Assembly (NCBI GenBank): GCA_003650585.1
Contig: QMQS01000026.1
Span: 1 to 10,980, forward strand
DNA: 10,980 bases
Direction of reading: 5' to 3'
Source of the DNA: Candidatus Woesearchaeota archaeon
Lineage (GTDB): Archaea > Nanobdellota > Nanobdellia > Woesearchaeales > B29-G15
Part shown: positions 5,880 to 10,980 of the stretch, in pieces
How positions within the stretch are numbered: the stretch's first letter is position 1
How the letters are laid out: the number at the start of each line of letters is the position of its first letter
The notes under the pieces: generated by a model
The model's input: the letters and a program-made list of their open reading frames with translations, nothing else
Databases searched by the model: none
Told to the model about the DNA's origin: nothing
Program-made: the position numbers and the translations under genes

Positions 5880-6383
5880 ATGTTACAAAAAATGAAACCA
5901 TTGAATGAAATAAATAGGATATACCGTAATATTGTACTGGTCTTCTCGATCCTCGCCCTCTTCATATTTTTAGTGGCTTTCAGTGTTTATTATGTCTCTG
6001 ATGCAATAAACAAGGGGAGGGCTTGCGGGTGTGTGGTGCCAATCCCAGTAATCATTGTGCTCCTATCCTCACTAGGGTTCTTTGTGGGGGGTTTGGTCTA
6101 TTACATTTTGGCAACAAGATTCACAAAAGAGAAGGCTGATTATTCCAAAAGGGTAGCTGCCACACTCAATTTTCTACCCCCTGATGAAAGGGACTTGGTT
6201 AGGCAATTAATTAAGCATAATGGCACTCTAAACCAAGCCAGTTTGGCAAAGGAGATGGGTTGGTCAAGGGTAAAAACCCACAGAGTGCTAAACAGATTAA
6301 TAAACAAGGGCATTGTTGAGAAAAGCTCAGTAGGCAACACCAACAAGGTACAACTCAACAGAGAACTGGTTGAGATTTTCTAA
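5880..6383 (+). CDS. Membrane-anchored winged-HTH transcriptional regulator with external CxC
   Basis: The 167-residue protein has two membrane segments (about residues 18-39 and 56-77) followed by a cytosolic winged helix-turn-helix at about 100-165 (LNQASLAKEMGWSRVKTHRVL, then INKGIVEKSS). It resembles the archaeal group of predicted membrane-associated regulators. Basic residues before segment 1 and after segment 2 place both ends in the cytosol. The short loop SDAINKGRACGCVVP, with C49-x-C51, therefore lies on the outer face. The frame is open back to 5637, but that extension is antisense to the thiol-transporter gene and lies upstream of the promoter. ATG 5880 is preferred; ATG 5892 is an alternative. 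The gene is divergent from the lipoyl/thiol operon across a 61-base shared promoter region. The stop overlaps that of the lipoprotein gene opposite (CTAA at 6380-6383). A role as thiol/disulfide sensor is inference. Confidence 0.8.
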   Translation: MLQKMKPLNEINRIYRNIVLVFSILALFIFLVAFSVYYVSDAINKGRACGCVVPIPVIIVLLSSLGFFVGGLVYYILATRFTKEKADYSKRVAATLNFLPPDERDLVRQLIKHNGTLNQASLAKEMGWSRVKTHRVLNRLINKGIVEKSSVGNTNKVQLNRELVEIF

Positions 6384-6916
6384 GGGCAAGAGGTAGCCCC
6401 CACTATTTGCTTAGCAATCTCACTTGAATGGGTATCGTTTAGTGGGACAAACCCCTTTATGTAAACCAGGTTTCCATTACAGTAGAGGTATCTCACAAAA
6501 GCCCTGTATGCTATTAAATCAAACGAGCAGGCACCAAAGGTTCTCCTAGGAGTGACATATCCCTCTATGTATAACTCTGTGCCATTGAGCACGAGCTCTG
6601 GCTTGAACTCCTCCCCACACACAATCTCGTCTGATATCAAGCCAGGATAGGGGTTGGGCATATTGGTATACAAGCCGTGTATTAACTCTGATTTTTTTTG
6701 AAGTTGCAATTCTGCTTCCTCTCGTGTCATAGCTCCAATATACCCTATCTCTATAGTTATGTTGTTGAGGGATAAAACACTTGTATCAACACCAGTTACA
6801 ACCTGAAACTGTTCCAAACCAGGCACGCTTAGCCCGTACAAAGTGGTGGTTCTTTGAGTGGAGCAAGCATGGAGTAAAGGGAGAATTAGAAAAATTAGAA
6901 AAAGGGTTTTCTTCAT
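6380..6916 (-). CDS. Small lipoprotein of unknown function, 178 aa
   Basis: The N-terminus is a lipoprotein signal: MKK, a hydrophobic run, then LLHAC with the lipidated Cys at 18. I do not recognise the mature domain. It holds three N-glycosylation sequons (NIT, NGT, NDT) and four further cysteines (IVCGEE, GACSFD, LYCNGN, TSCP at the C-terminus), an even number that could form two disulfides outside the cell. The ATG overlaps the stop of the upstream phosphodiesterase gene as ATGA, so the two are co-translated and probably work together on the outer face of the membrane. Convergent to the HTH regulator, with overlapping stops. Its disulfides could be substrates for the external thioredoxin domain encoded nearby, but that is speculation from proximity. 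Confidence 0.8.
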   Translation of the reverse strand: MKKTLFLIFLILPLLHACSTQRTTTLYGLSVPGLEQFQVVTGVDTSVLSLNNITIEIGYIGAMTREEAELQLQKKSELIHGLYTNMPNPYPGLISDEIVCGEEFKPELVLNGTELYIEGYVTPRRTFGACSFDLIAYRAFVRYLYCNGNLVYIKGFVPLNDTHSSEIAKQIVGATSCP

Positions 6917-8925
6917 GTGAAAACCTCTTCAACAACCTTGCCTTCAACAAACTCCGGCAGAGGCATACCTAAGGCTGTCATTATGGTTGGGTATTCATCC
7001 ACCATCTCTATTGGCTCTTGGATGAAATGACCCCGTTTTACACCTGGCCCAACAATCATAAACGGGGCCCACATGCCTAGCGCTTTATTGGAGATTATCG
7101 CTTGTTTATACCCGCTCTTTAGAGGCACTGTAAATATCTCCAGGTCAGATGTCATCTCCTCGTTCCAACCATAACCAGCCATATTCGCCACGACAAGATC
7201 GCCTATTCTCTCAGGTGGTAGTTTTAATCTCTCAGCCACCTCTTCCCACTTAACCACAGCCACAGCAGGATGATACCCTGTTTCTGGGTCGACCAGTTCT
7301 TCTATTGCTTGCTTCACTTCCTCTCTCAATTGCTCGTACTCTGGTCCAGACGCTCTCTCATAATTGCCTGCCAAACCATTGGGGTTTATGTAGATATTGT
7401 CGAACTTAAGGTAAATCACCTTAGAATTTTCCCAATCTATTATGGGCTCGCCTGTGGTGTTATCTATCGAGAACTTGAGCCACCCTTTCTGGGCAAAGAG
7501 GTTGTTTAGGTGCACCCATTTGTTTAATGGTACTGCCCCATGGTCAGAACTGAACACAATCACTGTGTTGTTGTCTGCGTGCTCGATAAGCTTGCCAAGG
7601 ATAGTATCAACCCTCTTATACATGCTGAGCACCTCATCCCATAAGGCAGCTCTTTCAGCGTCATCTATATCATTGTAGCGATGGCTATTGGGGTCAATGT
7701 AACCCATCCACCACCTAGAGGTGAGCATCTGGTTTGGGGAATAGATGTCACTTATGTATATCTCTGGTTTATACGTACTTAGAATGAAATCCGTGGTCTT
7801 TGTGTGCCAATCAAAGGTCATGTTCATCTCTTCTAAAAAGGTTTGCTTGTCTTCAGGGTAGTATATCAGCTGTGGTGGGAAATTGTCAACAAAGTCCATC
7901 ATTGGCCCCACACTGTGGATTATTGCCTTTGCCACTTTACCTGGCTCAGTGTTGTACTCGTTGAGATTGTTATAGAACAATCTCACTCTAAAGAACCCAT
8001 CTGGCTCGAGTTTAATTACCTTTACTCTCACCTGGGTTGAAACAGTTTGGTTTCCCCATTTGAGGTCTATCGGCAACCAATCAGACCACTCACCCTGGTT
8101 GAGTTGCGCAAGTACTTTGGACTTATCCAATGACACAATTAATCTATCATAATTTGTGGCATTGTCGTCTGTGGTGTCTATTATAAGCCCGTAGAGGGTT
8201 CCACCCCATGCTGTCATTGCTATCTCCAGTGGCTTAGAGTATGAGCCAATCTCTATCCAGCCAGTGGCATTGACGGGGTTGATGTACTGGGTAAGCTGAG
8301 GTCCAAAGAAGAACAACCTAGCAGCCCTACCCTGTTTAATCCTTTGTTCAAGGTTGCCTGCAGATTCAAAGTTTATGGCGTGGAAATCCGCACCCCAGCC
8401 GCCCCATCTACCTCTTATTGTAATGCCATGCTTCAACTCTGGGGGTGTTGAGCCAGGAAGTGCTAGCAATGTGATGTTATTAAGGCCATTATTCTCGAGT
8501 GTTACCCATATGGGGTCCACCCACTTGGCAACTGAGCGAAAGCCACCCACAGCAACTTTGTCAAGTGGCTTGCCAATAGTGCGCATTGGTCCGTCTGAAA
8601 CACCATGGGTTTTTGGATAAGCACCCGTGAAGAGGGTGGCAAAATTCACTGGTGTGTGGCTTGGATAAACAGGCATTGCGTACCCGTATGAACCATGCTC
8701 CATCATCCATTTTATATTTGGTAACAAGCCCTGCTCAGCCCACTCATAAATCTTGAACAAGTAGGGTTCCGCCCTTACACCATCTGGTATGAACCAGTAT
8801 AATTTTGTGTGTTCTGTTTCTGTTGAGAGCTCAGCTTGAGGCTTTTCTTGCAGTTGCTTGGGTGTGGTACACCCCAAAAGAATTACTAACGCACACAATA
8901 CAAATAATACCCTCATCTGCTTCAT
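6913..8925 (-). CDS. Membrane-anchored type I phosphodiesterase / alkaline phosphatase-superfamily lipoprotein
   Basis: This 670-residue protein belongs to the alkaline phosphatase superfamily, nucleotide pyrophosphatase/phosphodiesterase type. Metal and catalytic residues can be read in order: D48 in IPDGVR; Thr91, the likely nucleophile, in YPSHTPVNFATLFTG; the DPNSH pair near residue 410; SDHG near 460; and the histidine of GVKRGHF near 632. A VDEYPTIMTALGMPLPEFVEGK tail, typical of the superfamily, follows. The N-terminus has a lipobox (VILLGC, Cys19), and seven N-glycosylation sequons fit an extracellular location. Residues of about 130-370 form a large insertion between catalytic segments with no motif I know. 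The start at 8925 follows GGTGA with five bases spacing; the frame extends seven codons further up but loses that site. The substrate (nucleotide, phospholipid head group, phosphoglycan) cannot be told. It is first in a two-gene operon with the small lipoprotein. Confidence 0.88.
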   Translation of the reverse strand: MKQMRVLFVLCALVILLGCTTPKQLQEKPQAELSTETEHTKLYWFIPDGVRAEPYLFKIYEWAEQGLLPNIKWMMEHGSYGYAMPVYPSHTPVNFATLFTGAYPKTHGVSDGPMRTIGKPLDKVAVGGFRSVAKWVDPIWVTLENNGLNNITLLALPGSTPPELKHGITIRGRWGGWGADFHAINFESAGNLEQRIKQGRAARLFFFGPQLTQYINPVNATGWIEIGSYSKPLEIAMTAWGGTLYGLIIDTTDDNATNYDRLIVSLDKSKVLAQLNQGEWSDWLPIDLKWGNQTVSTQVRVKVIKLEPDGFFRVRLFYNNLNEYNTEPGKVAKAIIHSVGPMMDFVDNFPPQLIYYPEDKQTFLEEMNMTFDWHTKTTDFILSTYKPEIYISDIYSPNQMLTSRWWMGYIDPNSHRYNDIDDAERAALWDEVLSMYKRVDTILGKLIEHADNNTVIVFSSDHGAVPLNKWVHLNNLFAQKGWLKFSIDNTTGEPIIDWENSKVIYLKFDNIYINPNGLAGNYERASGPEYEQLREEVKQAIEELVDPETGYHPAVAVVKWEEVAERLKLPPERIGDLVVANMAGYGWNEEMTSDLEIFTVPLKSGYKQAIISNKALGMWAPFMIVGPGVKRGHFIQEPIEMVDEYPTIMTALGMPLPEFVEGKVVEEVFT

Positions 8926-8930
8926 ATGAA

Positions 8931-8935
8931 TCACC
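8931..8935 (-). promoter_or_regulatory. Shine-Dalgarno site deciding the phosphodiesterase start
   Basis: GGTGA on the minus strand, within AAAAGGGTGATTCAT, lies five bases before the ATG at 8925. The same GGTGA plus 5-6 nt spacing occurs before the thiol transporter, lipoyl carrier and AhpD-like genes, which makes 8925 more likely than 8946. Confidence 0.6.
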
Positions 8936-8965
8936 CTTTTGCCCATTGGATTTTTGATAATAAGG

Positions 8966-8973
8966 TATATAAA
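8966..8973 (-). promoter_or_regulatory. TATA box of the lipoprotein operon
   Basis: On the minus strand this reads TTTATATA. With usual spacing, transcription begins near 8943, leaving a leader of about 18 nt that holds the GGTGA site. It overlaps nothing coding: the upstream gene on the same strand ends at 8976. Confidence 0.65.
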
Positions 8974-8975
8974 TT

Positions 8976-9998
8976 TTATGTCATAAAATCTGCCATGCGG
9001 GTTTGCCTTATCCCCAAATGCTTGTACAACTTTGCCCCTCTAAGCATATTAACAATGTCTGTGATAATATTTGCAGCCAGGTGGGGATGCCAACAACCCA
9101 AAAAGGCATTTACCTCTGCCTCCATGATTAAAAAATGGCGATTAAAGAACTTGGATTTCATAGAAAGGGCTTTCCTCCCCTTGAAGAAATTCTCTATTGT
9201 AACCACTGGTGGTATCTTCTTACTCAATACATTCCTAACAGCGGCAAGAAAGTTCCGCTTGTTAAATTTCTGTTTGAGTTGCTGCACCACCTCTGGATCA
9301 GCCAATCTTTCTATCACACTGAGGTCCTGCTTTAGCCACACCTTGTACTCTGCCTCTAGATTCTCAAGCCCAAACCCACCGAAAATCCTTTCGATTCTTG
9401 ACACAACCCTCAATGTTTCTGTCATCACAAACCGTTTGTAATATGGAGCCAAACCCCTCAATGATTTGCCGTACTTCTGGTTAATCTCTTGAACCACTCT
9501 TGATATAGTGGCAGAATCCACTCCCCTGCCCTCATAAGTCACAATGTCCATCACACTCGGGTAATTCTTTATTCTTCCGAATTTTCTGTGGATTAAGATT
9601 ATTACAGAACCAAGATTACCCACTGTGCTCCAGAAACTATTGTATATCCTTAGTCTCTCTTCATAATCGCTCCTGCTTTTTGCAACAAATGCGTACCTGT
9701 CCCTAAAAGCCCTCAGTTTGTCTCTGTTTTTATCAGCAACAAATTCAGGGTACATGGAGATAGCCAACTTCATGGGTGGCGGGTCTCTATTGTAATCAAC
9801 ACCCCATATTCTCTTTCTTGTAATTGTACCAATCACAAGCGTCCCCCCTGTTTTAATCCAGCATAAACTCGCAACTGTGTCAGAATTATCATCCCTCACA
9901 GTAGGAATCTCAATCGCAGGTCCGGAGTGTGGTGTAGCATAGACAGGCCCTGACCCATTCTCGTAAATAGAGAAGCCTTTATAGAACCTCCAGTTCAT
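8976..9998 (-). CDS. N-formylglutamate amidohydrolase-like protein with long helical C-terminus
   Basis: The first 75 residues carry the pattern of the N-formylglutamate amidohydrolase (FGase) fold, a zinc-dependent peptidase-like family: PHSGP with H24, NSD with D40 inside an IPTVRDDNSDTVAS block, GGTLVIGTITR with R61, and VDYNR at 67-71. The following 265 residues are mostly charged and helical, with no motif I recognise and no membrane segment. The protein is 340 aa, longer than simple FGase proteins, and lacks any secretion signal. The ATG at 9998 lies 28 nt below a TATA box at 10022-10030, so the transcript is probably leaderless and separate from the upstream GNAT gene. Its neighbours do not suggest histidine degradation, so a hydrolase acting on another amide or peptide is likelier. 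Coding is certain; the family call rests on the N-terminal motifs only. Confidence 0.65.
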   Translation of the reverse strand: MNWRFYKGFSIYENGSGPVYATPHSGPAIEIPTVRDDNSDTVASLCWIKTGGTLVIGTITRKRIWGVDYNRDPPPMKLAISMYPEFVADKNRDKLRAFRDRYAFVAKSRSDYEERLRIYNSFWSTVGNLGSVIILIHRKFGRIKNYPSVMDIVTYEGRGVDSATISRVVQEINQKYGKSLRGLAPYYKRFVMTETLRVVSRIERIFGGFGLENLEAEYKVWLKQDLSVIERLADPEVVQQLKQKFNKRNFLAAVRNVLSKKIPPVVTIENFFKGRKALSMKSKFFNRHFLIMEAEVNAFLGCWHPHLAANIITDIVNMLRGAKLYKHLGIRQTRMADFMT

Positions 9999-10021
9999 AG
10001 AGTTCTGCTATGCCCCAACAC

Positions 10022-10030
10022 ATATTTAAA
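10022..10030 (-). promoter_or_regulatory. TATA box of the FGase-like gene
   Basis: On the minus strand this reads TTTAAATAT. It overlaps the stop codon of the GNAT gene (10026-10028), and its centre is 28 nt above the ATG at 9998, which indicates independent, leaderless transcription despite the short 27-base gap. Confidence 0.6.
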
Positions 10031-10433
10031 TTTTTTTAGTGGCCCTCTTACGAAAAACAAAGCCCTTTTCTCCATTTCTGTAACCCACCTTTGCCTCACC
10101 AACCAACTCCCAACCAGTGCGCTTATAGAACTCTATCGCCCCCTTATTTGATGCCCTCACCTTTAACTCCAGTTCAGGAAAGTGTTGCAAAGCGAACTCA
10201 ACCAAACTACTACCCAGGCCCATACGTCTTGCAGACTTGTCAACAACTATGAGCACCAACCGCTTACCCCTCACAATTATAAATCCAAGGATTTTGCCTT
10301 TTTCCTTTGCCACATAGAAGAAATCCTTGAGATGATTCAAGAAGAATTGGAGTGAGTGTTGACTCTTCAATGATTGGTTTGCCATCTGCTTAATCTCTGG
10401 CAAGTCTTGCTCAGTGGCTGGGACGAACTCCAT
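10026..10433 (-). CDS. GNAT-family N-acetyltransferase
   Basis: The 135-residue protein is a single GNAT domain that transfers an acetyl group from acetyl-CoA. The acetyl-CoA pyrophosphate-binding motif A is visible as RRMGLGSSLV (residues 69-78), preceded by the strand LVLIVVD. Motif B follows as ASNKGAIEFYKRTGWELVGE (about 94-113). An N-terminal EFVPATEQDLPEIKQMA segment is typical of the fold. It resembles RimI-type protein acetylases in layout, but the substrate cannot be assigned. The ATG at 10433 sits 27-28 nt below a TTTAAAAA box, so it is probably leaderless. The gene is divergent from Pth2 across 74 bases. Confidence 0.85.
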   Translation of the reverse strand: MEFVPATEQDLPEIKQMANQSLKSQHSLQFFLNHLKDFFYVAKEKGKILGFIIVRGKRLVLIVVDKSARRMGLGSSLVEFALQHFPELELKVRASNKGAIEFYKRTGWELVGEAKVGYRNGEKGFVFRKRATKKI

Positions 10434-10456
10434 TCTAAACCCTCATCTGTCGTTAA

Positions 10457-10464
10457 TTTTTAAA
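10457..10464 (-). promoter_or_regulatory. TATA-like box of the GNAT gene
   Basis: On the minus strand this reads TTTAAAAA, with its centre about 27 nt upstream of the ATG at 10433, predicting transcription start at the start codon. Confidence 0.5.
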
Positions 10465-10477
10465 CTTTTTGAAAAGG

Positions 10478-10485
10478 TTTTTATA
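10478..10485 (+). promoter_or_regulatory. TATA box of pth2
   Basis: TTTTTATA, preceded by GAAAAGG as a possible TFB element, is centred about 27 nt upstream of the ATG at 10508, predicting a leaderless transcript. It lies 13 bases from the divergent box of the GNAT gene. Confidence 0.6.
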
Positions 10486-10507
10486 GTGTGGCTTTATCCA
10501 GAACTCT

Positions 10508-10852
10508 ATGAGATACAAACAGGCAATCCTGGTGAGGCGTGACTTGGGTATGCCCAAGGGTAAGACCGCTGCTCAGGTGGCTCATGCCTCATTAGAAGCA
10601 GCACTCAAAGCAGAGCAATGGATTGTGGACGAGTGGCGCTTAGAGGGTGCCAAAAAGGTTGTGCTGAAGGTAGAAAACCTTGCAGAATTAAAGAGATATC
10701 TGCGAATGGCCAAAGCAAAGCAACTACCAACAGCCTTAATAACAGACCAAGCCAAGACATTCTTCAAAAGACCCACAGTCACATGCCTAGCCATAGGACC
10801 TGTAGAAGAGGAGGTATTGGATGAACTCACAAAAGAGCTACCGCTTCTTTAG
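10508..10852 (+). CDS. pth2: Peptidyl-tRNA hydrolase 2 (archaeal/eukaryotic type)
   Basis: Pth2 releases tRNA from peptidyl-tRNA that drops off the ribosome. It is unrelated to bacterial Pth. The 114-residue length is standard. The signature regions are present: QAILVRRDLGMPKGKTAAQVAHASLEAA (residues 5-32, including the conserved Lys of GKTAAQ and the His of VAHAS), ALITDQAKTF near 76-85 and CLAIGPVEEEVLDELT near the C-terminus. The start is fixed by the TATA box 27 nt upstream, and no alternative upstream start exists before it. Next in the same direction is a tRNA gene with its own promoter. Its presence is one of the clearest signs that the DNA is archaeal. Confidence 0.95.
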   Translation: MRYKQAILVRRDLGMPKGKTAAQVAHASLEAALKAEQWIVDEWRLEGAKKVVLKVENLAELKRYLRMAKAKQLPTALITDQAKTFFKRPTVTCLAIGPVEEEVLDELTKELPLL

Positions 10853-10900
10853 ATTCCCACTCGAATGAAAAAGTGGGGCCTTTTCCTCTAAAGCAAAAGA

Positions 10901-10908
10901 TTTATATT
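10901..10908 (+). promoter_or_regulatory. TATA box of the tRNA-Lys gene
   Basis: TTTATATT, preceded by purine-rich GCAAAAGA as a probable TFB element, is centred 31 nt before the mature tRNA 5' end. This allows a short leader of about 4 nt for RNase P removal. Confidence 0.65.
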
Positions 10909-10935
10909 TGAATGGTGGTTTTGGGGGGTTTCGAG

Positions 10936-10980
10936 GGGCCCATAGCTTAGCCTGGTAGAGCATTCGGCTCTTAACAAAAC
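10936..10980 (+). tRNA. tRNA-Lys(CTT), 5' part; probably intron-containing; cut by window edge
   Basis: The first 38 nucleotides fold as the 5' half of a tRNA: acceptor strand GGGCCCA, T8-A9, a D-arm with stem GCTT/GAGC and a loop with GGTA, A26, and the anticodon stem strand TTCGG (10963-10967). Loop bases CT, anticodon CTT (10970-10972) and A37 follow. The 3' stem strand should read CCGAA two bases after A37 (one base, position 38, between), but the sequence continues ACAAAAC, which cannot pair with TTCGG. The canonical archaeal intron site lies exactly between 37 and 38, so an intron beginning at 10974 is the simplest reading. The rest lies beyond the window. Lysine identity is firm from the anticodon; the intron is inferred from seven bases. 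Confidence 0.85.

Noticed and set aside
8926..9441. Plus-strand open frame opposite the FGase-like gene
   Set aside because: Antisense shadow overlapping the operon promoter at 8966-8973; no recognisable protein.
10870..10886. Possible hairpin terminator after pth2 (AAAAG, then a 6-7 base loop, then CTTTT)
   Set aside because: Only a five-pair A/T-rich stem, and archaea mostly terminate at T-runs; too weak to call.
1..10980. CRISPR arrays, insertion sequences, integrase or attachment sites
   Set aside because: I saw no regularly spaced repeats, transposase or recombinase motifs, or long terminal repeats in the window.

Overview
The window comes from an archaeon. The evidence is: near-consensus TATA boxes about 27 nt upstream of start codons, giving leaderless transcripts; GGTGA-type Shine-Dalgarno (SD) sites inside operons and at operon starts; an archaeal-type peptidyl-tRNA hydrolase 2; a split LplA/LplB lipoate ligase of the kind known from Thermoplasma; a membrane-anchored winged-helix regulator; and a tRNA-Lys(CTT) that is apparently interrupted just after position 37. 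The lineage cannot be fixed from this window. Gene density is high, with 4-nt overlaps between both same-strand and convergent neighbours.

Layout. 1-590: 3' part of a secreted-looking or leucine-rich-repeat-variant-like protein of unknown function, cut by the window edge. 614-883 (-): small hypothetical protein. 956-1435 (-) and 1539-1922 (+): a divergent pair, TrmO-family tRNA methyltransferase and a small, possibly membrane-associated protein. 1919-5818 (-): a tightly coupled six-gene operon, read from high to low coordinates: thioredoxin-CcdA/DsbD-like membrane thiol transporter, H-protein-like lipoyl carrier, AhpD-like CXXC protein, lipoyl synthase LipA, lipoate ligase LplA, and accessory domain LplB. 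5880-6383 (+): a divergently transcribed membrane-anchored HTH regulator with a CxC motif predicted to face outwards. 6380-8925 (-): a two-gene operon of lipoproteins, a large type I phosphodiesterase/alkaline phosphatase superfamily enzyme and a small cysteine-containing lipoprotein. 8976-9998 (-): an N-formylglutamate amidohydrolase-like protein. 10026-10433 (-): GNAT acetyltransferase. 10508-10852 (+): Pth2. 10936-end (+): start of tRNA-Lys(CTT).

How the genes fit together. The six-gene operon is the most interesting part. It holds everything needed to attach octanoate or lipoate to one carrier protein and to insert the sulfurs. None of the usual lipoyl-dependent complexes is in the window (glycine cleavage P/T proteins, 2-oxoacid dehydrogenases, dihydrolipoamide dehydrogenase). 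The carrier instead sits between a transmembrane thiol-electron transporter with an external CPHC thioredoxin domain and an AhpD-like protein with the exact EX11CX2CX3H motif. AhpD of Mycobacterium tuberculosis is known to take electrons from a lipoyl protein. My inference is a dedicated lipoyl-based thiol redox relay that links cytosolic reductant to AhpD and/or, through the CcdA domain, to extracytoplasmic disulfides. The divergent regulator, with outward-facing cysteines and overlapping face-to-face promoters, is a plausible redox-responsive controller of it.

Limits: no homology search was possible. Family assignments rest on motifs I can read, and the relay is a hypothesis drawn from gene order and motifs.
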